Of a stretch of 64,000 nucleotides of DNA, positions 1 through 9,200 are shown in pieces (the stretch's first letter is position 1; every line of letters begins with the position of its first letter). Source of the DNA: Microbulbifer pacificus (lineage in GTDB: Bacteria; Pseudomonadota; Gammaproteobacteria; Pseudomonadales; Cellvibrionaceae); NCBI RefSeq assembly GCF_002959965.1, contig NZ_PREV01000026.1:627501-691500 (forward strand), written 5' to 3'. A model generated the notes under the pieces. That model did no database searches and had not been told where the DNA came from. It saw nothing but the letters and a program-made list of their open reading frames with translations. Both the position numbers and the translations under genes were made by a program.

Positions 1-441
1 ACAGTGGTCGTTGCGATCGATGACCAGATTGTCTATTTCAACTTTTCCATCCGGCTCTGGCGGCTGCGGTGCCAGTACCCGCTGTCGCAGCCCGGCGCAG
101 ATGCGAGCCAGTAAAATACGCGGGTCGACGGTTTTACAGATAAAGTCGTCGACCCCGAGTTCAAAGGCTTTCAGTTCGCCGGCGATGTCCCCCTGCGCGG
201 ACAAGACAAAATAAAGACCGCCAAAGCAGCGGCGGACCGTCTGAATCCCGTCAAATTCTTCCCGCTCCAGCGTGTTGATATCGCTGATGACCAGATCGAA
301 ATTGCTGTATCTGAGGATCAGACTGAGATCAACCGTCCGGTCGAAAGACCACACGAGAAATCCCCAGCCACGCAGTAAAGAGAGCGTGGATCGCGTTGCA
401 CGCGGGTCGCTCTCGATTAAAAGTATGCGCTTGCCACGCAC
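1..441 (-). CDS. OmpR-family response regulator, partial (C-terminus off the window)
   Basis: The minus-strand frame is open to the window edge, so the DNA-binding domain is missing. It encodes a receiver domain: the first strand reads ILLIESD, the phospho-acceptor is D54 in VISDI, a Ser lies in VLSAQ, and the conserved Lys is K103 in DDFICK. After a short linker, VEIDNLVIDRN looks like the first strands of an OmpR/PhoB winged helix. I chose the GTG at 441 because GGAAG lies 7 bases upstream and it puts the Asp at the usual position near 53. A longer form from the ATG at 651 is possible but adds about 70 unconserved-looking residues. The gene is divergent from the first protease gene, whose promoter carries a 10-bp-period direct repeat typical of targets of this family. 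Control of the proteases is inferred, not shown. Confidence 0.85.
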   Translation of the reverse strand, partial: MRGKRILLIESDPRATRSTLSLLRGWGFLVWSFDRTVDLSLILRYSNFDLVISDINTLEREEFDGIQTVRRCFGGLYFVLSAQGDIAGELKAFELGVDDFICKTVDPRILLARICAGLRQRVLAPQPPEPDGKVEIDNLVIDRNDHC

Positions 442-705
442 CTGAACACTTCCGAACACTGCACCGACCCGAATACCTACGTAATCCAAACCGGGGCGTA
501 CACACTGCCCCCGGAAATACCTGATAACGCCAATCCGGCTGCTTCGCAGGCAAATCCGGGTGTACCGGTTTATCGGGGAAGCAGGCAATGCCGTATCGTC
601 CTCGGGCATTTTATTGCGATGGGGAGGCGGGAACTTTTCCGTAGGCGACATTCATTTTCCACTTCATGACACGCCCGTTCCGTGCACAGAGGACGCCACT
701 CCCGC

Positions 706-721
706 GGGACAAATTGGGACA
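706..721 (+). promoter_or_regulatory. Direct repeat GGGACA-N4-GGGACA, putative response-regulator operator
   Basis: Two GGGACA half sites (706-711 and 716-721) sit one helical turn apart. A near copy, AAGACA-N4-GGGACA, is at 6160-6175 before the second protease. In both promoters the second half site lies 94-95 bases before the TTG start and 21 bases before the extended -10 hexamer. Tandem half sites of 10-11 bp are usual for OmpR-type regulators, and such a gene is divergent here. Binding is inferred. Confidence 0.55.
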
Positions 722-739
722 GCTCTTTGATTTTCGCCG

Positions 740-748
740 TGCTATTCA
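740..748 (+). promoter_or_regulatory. Extended -10 element of protease gene 1
   Basis: TGC-TATTCA matches an extended -10 (TGn followed by a TATAAT-like hexamer). No good -35 lies at 17 bp; the GGGACA repeat takes its place, as in activator-dependent promoters. The counterpart at 6194-6202 reads TGA-TATTCC at the same distance from its repeat. The predicted start of transcription is near 755. Confidence 0.45.
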
Positions 749-754
749 ATCGGG

Positions 755-780
755 TTCTGTGCGCCTCCATACGCCCAGAA
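755..780 (+). promoter_or_regulatory. 5'-leader hairpin of protease gene 1
   Basis: TTCTGTGCG (755-763) pairs with CGCCCAGAA (772-780), with one T/C mismatch and an 8-base loop. The leader of protease 2 has the same stem core, the same mismatch and the same loop length at 6211-6232, although the loop sequences differ. It would lie at the very 5' end of the mRNA, so a role in stability or translation is plausible. Confidence 0.4.
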
Positions 781-816
781 GCAAAACGATAAGTAGTATT
801 CCGTGGGAGTAAGAAC

Positions 817-3800
817 TTGAAAGCTAAAACGCTAGCGACGGTGATCGCTTCCGCCATCTGTACCAGCAGTATGGCGGCAGCGGTTGCCACCCACCCGTCT
901 TCGGGATTGCAGCAAATCAAAGCTGCGCAAATGGCAGAGCTCACAAAGCAAACCGCCAGTCATCAACCTACCATCCTGCCGGAAAACCGGCGCCCCGGTG
1001 GAGTAAACCGGCAGATCCGGCCCGCATCCGGCGACGATAAATTCGCCCATGAACCGGCACGCAGCGGCGAAGACGTGTACATCGTCCGCCTGCAAGACCT
1101 GCCGGTAGCCACCTACGACGGCCGAGTGAAAGGTTACGCCGCCACGGCCAAAAGTGTGCTGCGCAGTGAAGTGGAACAGGGCCTGCTGGTTGCTCCCCGC
1201 GGTACCCGTGGACTGGAGACCCTCCAGCAGAATCGCGCAGTAAGCTACAAAAACTACCTGATGGACAAGCAGCAGTCCGTGGTTCAGGAAGCCCGCGCTC
1301 TGGGCGTAAAACACATGCCACGCCTGCAATTTACCGACGCCATCAACGGTTTCACCATGTCGATGACCCAGGCGCAGGCGAAGGCGCTGGCGAAGCTGCC
1401 ACAGGTGGCCTTCGTCCAGCGCTCCGATACCCTGCAATTGCACACGGATCGCGGCCCCGAGTTCATCGGTGCCGACAAGGTCTGGAACGGACAGACCGCG
1501 GCGAGCAATCTCAAGCAGAAAGGTGAAGGCATGATCGTCGGTATCCTGGATACCGGGATCAACACCGATCACGTCTCCTTTGCGGACGTGGGCGACGACG
1601 GTTACGACCACACCAACCCCTGGGGAAGCGGCAACTACGTGGGCGACTGTGCCACCGGCGCGGCCACCTGTAACGACAAACTGATCGGCGTGTGGAGCTG
1701 GCCATTCATTACCGACACCTACGAGGGTATACGCCCGGCCAGCGGTGAGGATTACAACGGTCACGGCAGCCATACCGCCAGTACCGCGGCCGGCAACGTG
1801 GTCCACAATGTGCCCTACCTGGGCGGCACGCCGGGTGTTGGCGATGGCATTCCCACCGGCTTCGAATTCGAGCAGGTATCCGGAGTTGCGCCCCACGCCA
1901 ATATCATCTCCTACCAGGTCTGTTTCCCGGATCACCGCGGCTGCCCCAGCGAGGTCATGCTGAAGGCGATTGATCAGGCCATCCAGGACGGGGTCGATGT
2001 TATCAACTTCTCCATCGGTGGCGGCGACAGGTTTCCCTGGGAAGACGCCACCGCCATGGCGTTTCTCTCCGCCCGTGAAGCCGGTATTTCCATAGCGGCC
2101 TCCGCCGGCAACGCCGGTAAGGGCTTCTATACCCTCTCGCACACGGCCCCCTGGTATACGGTTGTGGCGGCGAGCACCAGTGACCGTGTGATGGAGGTTA
2201 CCGCCAACAGCATCGAGATGAGCGGCGGCGCTACCAATCCGCCGTCTTTCTACATCAGCGAGACCGATCCCAAGAGCGACGATATCGCCGGCTTCTCTCA
2301 GGGCAGCGTAACCGGCACACCGGTACTCGCCGCGAACTACGGCGATGAAATGTGCCTGAACGAGTTCGCCGCAGACACCTTCACCAGCGACCAGATCGTG
2401 ATCTGTAAGCGCGGCCAGAATGCCCGTGTCGACAAGGCATTCAATGTGCAGGCCGGCGGCGCCGGCGGGTTTATTCTCTACAACGATTCCTACGCCGGGA
2501 TGACGTCGGAAGAAAAACAGGTCTACGACGATATCTACCCACTGCCGGGCCTGCATATCAAAAACTACCCGGGTACCAAACTGGTGAACTGGGTCAGCGA
2601 TGGCGGTACCGATCACCGTGTCACGATCACCGGCGGCAGCATTGCCCGCACCCTGGATGAGAGCGCCGGCGATATGCTCGCGGACTTCTCCTCCCGCGGC
2701 CCGGCCACGCACTTCACCGGCAGCCTGGCTCCGCATATCAGTGCCCCCGGGGTGGATATTCTCGCCGCCTACGCCGACGAGCAGCCGTTCACCGGCGGCC
2801 TCGCCAAAGACTGGGCGATGATCAGCGGCACCTCCATGGCCAGCCCCCATGTGGCCGGTGCACTGACCCTGGTGCGCCAGGCGCACCCGGACTGGACACC
2901 CGCCGAAGTGCAGTCCGCACTGCTGATGACCGCCGCGCAGACCGTGCGCGAACCCATTGATGCCTGGCATGACCCGCGCCCGGCCCACACCTACCGCGCC
3001 GGTGCCGGCCGCGTAGACGTGGCCGCAGCGGTAGAAGCCGGCCTGGTCATGGACGAGACCGCCGCCAACTTCGAATTCGCCAACCCGAAAAACGGTGGCG
3101 ACGTAAAACAGCTGAACCTCCCGCAACTGGTGGACAACGACTGCCGCCGCAACTGTTCCTGGATCCGCACCGTACGCGCCACCCGCGACGGCAGCTGGAC
3201 CGTGAGCAACGGCGACTGGACCTACGATGTGTGGGCAGCCGGTGAGGGCGAGAAGCCGGTGCAGGGCGCCAGAATCGAGGCCTTCCCCGCGAGCTTCAGC
3301 CTCAAGGCGGGCGAGACCCAGACCATCATCTTCCGCGCCGATCTGACCGATGCGCAGTGGGAGTGGAACGGCGTGTACGATGTCGAGGATCAACCGGAGA
3401 TCGAGCTCTGGAGCGAAGTGCGCTTCAAAGCCAGCGACTCCAGCATCCCCGATGCGCACTGGCCGGTGTCCATCAACTTCGACCGCGCCGGCCTGCCCAG
3501 TATGGTCAACATTGAAGTACACCGCGACAACGGCAGCTACCACGTGAAGGACCTGCCACTGCCTGCGATGAACAGCATCGCCTACCGAGGCTATACCCCG
3601 GTAAAAGCAAAGGTAGAGGAAATCACCCTGCCCCAGGACAACAACCACTACGCCATTTACATGGACGGTGACCACAGCCCCGGTCACACCCGTGTCACCC
3701 TGCACGAAGTGCCGGAGAACACCGCGCGCCTGGTGGTGGAAGTACTGGAAAACGTCAGCGGACCCGGCTGGAACGAAGCCAAGCGTCGCTACCTCGACGG

Positions 3801-5973
3801 CTGGGCGACACTGTTTATCGGCCGCGATGCGGACGGCGACGGTGAAGTGGATATGGACACCGAACTGCTGTGCGCCTCCTCCACTCAGATCGAGCTCAAT
3901 TACTGCAGCATTACCAATCCCGATGCGGGCAGCTACTGGGTGATGGTCGAAAACGTGCGCATGAAGGCCGCGGACAACACCGAGTACGAAGGTTTCGAGC
4001 TGGTGGATACCTACAAGGTTGCCACTGCCATAGTACCGGCCAATGTGGGCGGTCTGCAGGTTGAGGGACCGGCGAGCAGCGACGGCAGCAAAGCCGTGAG
4101 TGTGGACCTGAACTGGGCCCTGAGCGGCCTCGAAGAAGGTGATGTCGCCTACGCCGGCTTCGATATCGGCACCGCCAACGCACCGGGCAACATCGGCTTC
4201 GTGCCGGTCAAGCTGACCCGCGGCGTCGACGATGTCAGCCTCACCGCCAGCCAGACACAGGCCATTGGTGGCGACATCATCGATGTCTCCGTGCATGTAC
4301 TGGAAAACAACTCCGGAATCGACCGCGAGATCGATCTGATCAGCCAGCTACCGGAAGGCCTGACTTTGGTGGAAGGCTCGGTGAAGATCAACAACCCGCG
4401 GATGCGCGACAATCTCACCGTGGATGGCAACCTCATCCGCGTGAACGGCGTGCAGGAAAACTCCGGAGACTGGAAACCCGACTACCGGATCACCACCAGC
4501 GAAACCGACCAGATGTGTCGCACGCCCAACTACGGTGGCACCAGTAACGGCGGCTTTATCGGCCTGTTCCAGAACTACGGTTTCATTCCGGAAATTGGTG
4601 GCCTCGCCACCGACTTTGTGAACCCGGAATTCCGCATTCAGCTGAGCCGCTTCTGGGGTGAAAACGCGAGTATCAACCTGTTCAACAACAAGGAGTACCG
4701 TTCCTACCCTGCGCTGGTACTGTCACCCCAGGGCTACGCAGCACTGGAGGCCCAGTACAACAGCGCCGCGCATATCGCGCACTGGGAATTCCCCTACTAC
4801 TCCGATCCCTATACGCCCTTCATCGGCGCATTCTGGAAGGGTACGGTGAACTCCCAGAACTGGTTCGGCGCCAACGTCGACGCACTCGGCACACCGCTGA
4901 ACCAGACGTCCAGCAAGACCGAAGGTTCCGGTATCGCACTGGCCTGGGCCAAAGACCCTGCGAATAATATCAACGACATTATTATCGAGTGGGTCAACGC
5001 CCGGACTCAGAACCTCGATGTCGGCTGGTCCGGCGGCACCCTGCTCAGTGAGAAGGCGGACCGTTACAGCTTCAACCTGATCGTGCACGAGGGCTACCGC
5101 TACGGCGAGGGTGAATACGAATTTACCATGGCCTACGGCGACCTGGACTTTGCCGGCGAACCCGGTGCCGGCTCTGTGGGCCTGCACGGCCACTACGGTC
5201 CGCTGGATGTACAGGGCTATCCGTACTACTACGACCAGGAAATCGGCAAGAGCTTCGCCTACAACAACCTGGACACCAAACTGAAAAAGGATCTCGTGGT
5301 CTGCTACGACTACGTGGGCCCGGAATCCACCCAGTTTGATCTGAGCTTCCAGGTGCGCGTAGCCGAAACCGCGACCGGGCAGGATCTGGAACTGGCCTTC
5401 GTGAGCGATATCGACGGTATGGCACAGGAAGTGAAGAGTCAGATCATCGTGGTGCCCAGCAACCTGATCCTGACGCCATTCAAAGACCACACCATGGACG
5501 AGAACACCACGCTGGAAGGCATCGAGGTGGTCTACCTGGACAAGGACCAGGCACCCAACCTGATCACCGTCAGCGGCGCGCACATCACCGCGCACGTATC
5601 CGGGAACACCTCCGGTTCCACCATCAGCATCACACCCGATGCCAACTGGTACGGTGAAACGCAAATCACCGTCACCGTCGCCGATGAGCAGGTACCGGCG
5701 GATAAGGCCAGTCAGACATTCACACTGACCGTAGTATCCGACGGCGAAGAGCCGGGCTGTACCGACATGAATGCGGACAACTACGACGAAAACGCCACCA
5801 AGGATGACGGCAGCTGTACCTATCCGCAGCCTGAACCGGAACCAGAGCCTCAACCACAACCGGAAGAGCCCAAGAAGAAAAAGAAAAAATCCGGCGGTTC
5901 TACCGGAACCCTTATGCTTGGGCTACTGATCATAATTGGCCTGATGCGTCGCTTCCGTATCACTGCCCACTAA
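817..5973 (+). CDS. Large secreted S8 subtilase 1 with GlyGly-CTERM-like tail
   Basis: This 1,718-residue secreted serine protease begins with a signal peptide (residues 1-22). An I9-type propeptide region follows (about 86-220), then the S8 catalytic domain with D245 in ILDTG, H316 in GHGSH and S673 in GTSMAS. A PA-type insert with CNEF and ICKRG segments occupies about 490-625, and a Fn3-like domain follows the catalytic part (about 745-885). Further on are a DUF11/CARDB-like segment near 1145-1200 and an Ig- or cadherin-like domain near 1560-1640. The end carries a Cys-framed NYDENAT-DDGSC motif, a Pro/Glu linker, six Lys (about 1686-1691), Gly-Gly, a hydrophobic helix and RRFR. The start is TTG, with GGGAG 7 bases upstream and no ATG nearby. 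Substrates are unknown. Export, rhombosortase-type processing and surface release are inferred from the tail. Confidence 0.93.
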   Translation: MKAKTLATVIASAICTSSMAAAVATHPSSGLQQIKAAQMAELTKQTASHQPTILPENRRPGGVNRQIRPASGDDKFAHEPARSGEDVYIVRLQDLPVATYDGRVKGYAATAKSVLRSEVEQGLLVAPRGTRGLETLQQNRAVSYKNYLMDKQQSVVQEARALGVKHMPRLQFTDAINGFTMSMTQAQAKALAKLPQVAFVQRSDTLQLHTDRGPEFIGADKVWNGQTAASNLKQKGEGMIVGILDTGINTDHVSFADVGDDGYDHTNPWGSGNYVGDCATGAATCNDKLIGVWSWPFITDTYEGIRPASGEDYNGHGSHTASTAAGNVVHNVPYLGGTPGVGDGIPTGFEFEQVSGVAPHANIISYQVCFPDHRGCPSEVMLKAIDQAIQDGVDVINFSIGGGDRFPWEDATAMAFLSAREAGISIAASAGNAGKGFYTLSHTAPWYTVVAASTSDRVMEVTANSIEMSGGATNPPSFYISETDPKSDDIAGFSQGSVTGTPVLAANYGDEMCLNEFAADTFTSDQIVICKRGQNARVDKAFNVQAGGAGGFILYNDSYAGMTSEEKQVYDDIYPLPGLHIKNYPGTKLVNWVSDGGTDHRVTITGGSIARTLDESAGDMLADFSSRGPATHFTGSLAPHISAPGVDILAAYADEQPFTGGLAKDWAMISGTSMASPHVAGALTLVRQAHPDWTPAEVQSALLMTAAQTVREPIDAWHDPRPAHTYRAGAGRVDVAAAVEAGLVMDETAANFEFANPKNGGDVKQLNLPQLVDNDCRRNCSWIRTVRATRDGSWTVSNGDWTYDVWAAGEGEKPVQGARIEAFPASFSLKAGETQTIIFRADLTDAQWEWNGVYDVEDQPEIELWSEVRFKASDSSIPDAHWPVSINFDRAGLPSMVNIEVHRDNGSYHVKDLPLPAMNSIAYRGYTPVKAKVEEITLPQDNNHYAIYMDGDHSPGHTRVTLHEVPENTARLVVEVLENVSGPGWNEAKRRYLDGWATLFIGRDADGDGEVDMDTELLCASSTQIELNYCSITNPDAGSYWVMVENVRMKAADNTEYEGFELVDTYKVATAIVPANVGGLQVEGPASSDGSKAVSVDLNWALSGLEEGDVAYAGFDIGTANAPGNIGFVPVKLTRGVDDVSLTASQTQAIGGDIIDVSVHVLENNSGIDREIDLISQLPEGLTLVEGSVKINNPRMRDNLTVDGNLIRVNGVQENSGDWKPDYRITTSETDQMCRTPNYGGTSNGGFIGLFQNYGFIPEIGGLATDFVNPEFRIQLSRFWGENASINLFNNKEYRSYPALVLSPQGYAALEAQYNSAAHIAHWEFPYYSDPYTPFIGAFWKGTVNSQNWFGANVDALGTPLNQTSSKTEGSGIALAWAKDPANNINDIIIEWVNARTQNLDVGWSGGTLLSEKADRYSFNLIVHEGYRYGEGEYEFTMAYGDLDFAGEPGAGSVGLHGHYGPLDVQGYPYYYDQEIGKSFAYNNLDTKLKKDLVVCYDYVGPESTQFDLSFQVRVAETATGQDLELAFVSDIDGMAQEVKSQIIVVPSNLILTPFKDHTMDENTTLEGIEVVYLDKDQAPNLITVSGAHITAHVSGNTSGSTISITPDANWYGETQITVTVADEQVPADKASQTFTLTVVSDGEEPGCTDMNADNYDENATKDDGSCTYPQPEPEPEPQPQPEEPKKKKKKSGGSTGTLMLGLLIIIGLMRRFRITAH

Positions 5974-6000
5974 AAAATAGTGCCGGCACGATACTGATCC

Positions 6001-6081
6001 GAACACACGGAATGTGTTCAACATTCAAAACCCTGGCAAACATGCTGGGGCTTTTTTATTTCCGGAAAAATTGTTTTTCCG
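6001..6081 (+). terminator. Terminator after protease 1 with flanking hairpins
   Basis: The main hairpin, CCCTGGCA-AACA-TGCTGGGG at 6031-6050 (with G/T pairs), is followed by CTTTTTTATT. A small hairpin (GAACACA/TGTGTTC, 6001-6019) precedes it, and CCGGAAAAA/TTTTTCCGG follows at about 6062-6082. This suggests protease 2 has its own transcript, in line with its own promoter. Confidence 0.6.
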
Positions 6082-6159
6082 GTTATTTCAGATTTTTCAC
6101 CTGTCGTTTTTGGTTTTTTCCGACATAGACTTCAAAACGGTTTTTTTTCGGTCGCAGGC

Positions 6160-6175
6160 AAGACAATTTGGGACA
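6160..6175 (+). promoter_or_regulatory. Direct repeat AAGACA-N4-GGGACA, second putative operator
   Basis: This is the counterpart of the site at 706-721. The downstream half site GGGACA (6170-6175) is identical and the upstream half differs at two bases. The distance from its end to the TTG start of protease 2 is 94 bases, against 95 in protease 1. Confidence 0.5.
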
Positions 6176-6193
6176 ATTTTTTCAGCTCCTGCG

Positions 6194-6202
6194 TGATATT
6201 CC
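6194..6202 (+). promoter_or_regulatory. Extended -10 element of protease gene 2
   Basis: TGA-TATTCC has the same form as TGC-TATTCA before protease 1, and its hexamer lies the same 21 bases after the GGGACA repeat. Transcription should start near 6209. Confidence 0.42.
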
Positions 6203-6210
6203 TTGCGGTT

Positions 6211-6232
6211 CTGTGCGTAGCAATACGCCCAG
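6211..6232 (+). promoter_or_regulatory. 5'-leader hairpin of protease gene 2
   Basis: CTGTGCG (6211-6217) pairs with CGCCCAG (6226-6232) across an 8-base loop, with the same central T/C mismatch as in the protease 1 leader. The block GGTTCTGTGCG followed by ATACGCCCAG is shared by both leaders. Protease 3 lacks it. Confidence 0.4.
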
Positions 6233-6269
6233 TAGGAATAATAAATAGAAGTGCGAAGGAGCTAATAAC

Positions 6270-9200
6270 TTGAAAATGAAAACGCTAGCGACGGTGATCG
6301 CGTCAGCTGTCTGTACCAGCAGCATGGCCGCGGCAGTCACCAGTCATCCGTCTCAGGTCGTGCAGCAAATCAAGGCTGCGCAATTTACTGAAATTAAAAA
6401 ATCGACAATCCAACAACGGGAAACCGCGATTCCAGACAGGCGCCGCCCCGGTGGCGTAAACCAGCAGATCCGCCCGGCCTCCAGCGCAGATAAGTTCGCC
6501 GATGAACCAGAGCGCAGCGGAGAGGATGTGTATATCATCCGCCTGCAGGACCAACCGGTAGCCACCTACGACGGCCGAGTAAAAGGCTACGCCGCCACCG
6601 CCAAAAGTGCTCTGCGCGCCGAAGCGGAACAGGGACTCTTGGCCGCCCCGCGCGGCCCCCGCGGACTGAACACAGTTCAGAAAAACCGCGCTCTCGGTTA
6701 CAAGAATTACCTGCTGGACAAGCAGCAGACCGTGGTACAGGAAGCCCGCGCCCTGGGCGTGAAGCGCGCACCGCGACTGCAGTTCACCGATGCCATCAAC
6801 GGCTTCACCATGAAGATGACCCAGGCGCAGGCAAGGGAGCTGGCCAAGCTGCCGCAGGTGGCCTTTGTGCAGCGCTCCGACACGCTGCAGCTGCACACCG
6901 ACCGCGGCCCGGAATTTATCGGTGCCGACAAGATCTGGAACGGCGAGACGTCTACCAGCAGCCTGAAGCAGAAGGGTGAGGGCATGATCGTCGGTATCCT
7001 GGATACCGGCGTCAACACCGATCACGCCGCCTTCGCCGACGTCGGTGACGACGGTTACGACCACAACAACCCCTGGGGCGAAGGCGTCTACGTGGGTGAC
7101 TGTGCCACCGGTGCGGCCACCTGTAATGACAAGCTGATCGGCGTCTGGAGCTGGCCTTTTATCACCGACACCTTCGATGGTGTGCGCCCGGCCAGCGGCG
7201 AGGACTACAACGGACACGGCAGCCACACCGCCAGTACCGCGGCGGGCAACGTGGTGCACAATGTGCCCTACCTGGGCGGCGTGCCGGGCGACGGCGACGG
7301 TATTCCCAGTGGTTTCGAATTCGAGCAGGTATCGGGTGTCGCTCCCCACGCCAACATTATCTCCTATCAGGTCTGCTTTCCGGCCAATGGCGGTTGCCCG
7401 ACCGAAGTGATGTTGAAAGCGGTAGATCAGGCCATTCAGGACGGCGTAGACGTTATCAACTTTTCCATTGGTGGTGGCGATCGCTTCCCATGGGAGGATG
7501 CTACCGCCCTGGCTTTCCTGTCCGCGCGCGAAGCGGGTATTTCCGTGTCGGCTTCTGCCGGTAACGCCGGCAAGGGTTTCTACACCCTGTCCCACACTGC
7601 GCCCTGGTACACCTCGGTAGCCGCGAGCACCACCGACCGCGTGATGGAAATCACCGGTAACACGATCGAGATGAGTGGCGGCGCTACTACTCCGCCGACC
7701 TTCTACACCAACGACAAGGCCGGCTTCTCAGAAGGTAGTGTGACCGGCACACCGGTCATCGCCGCGGACTACGGCGATGAAAAGTGCCTCAACGAGTTCG
7801 CCCCCAACACCTTCACCAGCGACCAGATCGTGATCTGTAAACGCGGTGAAAACGCCCGCGTAACCAAGGGCTTCAATGTACAGGCCGGCGGTGCCGGCGG
7901 CATCATCGTCTACAACGAACCCTTCTACAGCGGCATAACGAAGGCAGAGACGGAGGTGTTCAACGATATCTATCCACTGCCGGCTCTGCATATCAAGAAC
8001 GCCCCGGGCAACCGGTTGCTGAACTGGGTCAACGACGGCGGCACCGATCACAGCATCACCATCACCGGCGGCAGCATTAGCCGCACTCTTGATGAAAGCG
8101 CCGGCGACATGCTCGCGGAGTTCTCCTCCCGTGGCCCGGCCACGCACTTCACCGGTAGCCTGGCACCGCATATCAGCGCCCCCGGTGTGGGTATTCTCGC
8201 TGCCTACGCCGACGAGCACCCCTTCTCGGAATCCCTCTCCCAGGACTGGGGCATGCTGAACGGCACCTCCATGGCCAGCCCCCATGTGGCCGGCGCCATG
8301 ACCCTGGTGCGCCAGGCACATCCGGACTGGACCGCTGCAGAAGTGCAGTCCGCGCTGCTGATGACCGCGTCCGAGACAGTGCTCGAAGAAATCAACGCCT
8401 ATAACGATCCGCGTCCGGCGCACACCTACCGCGCTGGTGCCGGTCGTGTAGACGTGGCCGCCGCCGTGGACGCCGGTCTGGTGATGGACGAGACCGCAGC
8501 CAACTTCGAATTCGCCAACCCGAGAAACGGCGGCGACGTGAAGCAGCTGAATCTGCCGCAGCTGGCCGACAACAACTGCCGCAGAAACTGTTCCTGGATC
8601 CGCACCGTACGCGCCACCCGCGATGGCAGCTGGACCGTGAGCAACGGCGACTGGACCTACGATGTGTGGAATACCGGCGACGGCGAGATGCCGGTGGCGG
8701 GTGCCAAAATCGAGGCTTTCCCGGCAAGCTTCAGCCTCAAGGCGGGCGAGACCCAGACCATCGTGTTCCGTGCTGACCTGACCGACGTTCAGTTCGAGAA
8801 CAACACCATGCTCGGCGGCCTGGATAACCTGGAGCAAATGGAGCTGTGGAGCCAGGTACGCTTTAAAGCCAGCGACGCTTCAATTCCCGACGCACACTGG
8901 CCAGTATCCATCAATTTCGACCGCGCCGGCCTGCCCAGCATCGTGAATATCGAAGCGCACCGCGACAACGGCAGCTACCACCTCAAGGATTTGCCGCTGC
9001 CGGCGATGAATAACATCGTCTACCGCGGCTTCACCCCGGTGAAGGCGACCGTTGAGAACGTCACCCTGCCCCAGGACGAAAACCACTTCCCGATTCGCAT
9101 GGACGGCGACTACGGTCCCGGCCACGCGCGGGTGACCCTGCATGACGTGCCGGCAAACACCGCGCGCTTTGTGGTCGAGGTACTGGAAAATGTGTCCGGA

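Noticed and set aside
832..4296. A very long open frame on the minus strand opposite protease 1, with similar ones opposite protease 3 (13152-16505) and the ydiJ-like gene (53897-56152).
   Set aside because: The frames mirror the codon bias of a high-G+C gene, give low-complexity His/Val/Gly-rich proteins with no recognised domain, and have no ribosome sites. The sense proteins are well supported.
5881..5890. A-rich poly-Lys run at the protease tails as a possible frameshift site.
   Set aside because: The zero frame continues into a conserved Gly-Gly-helix tail in all three genes, and neither shifted frame gives a sensible product.
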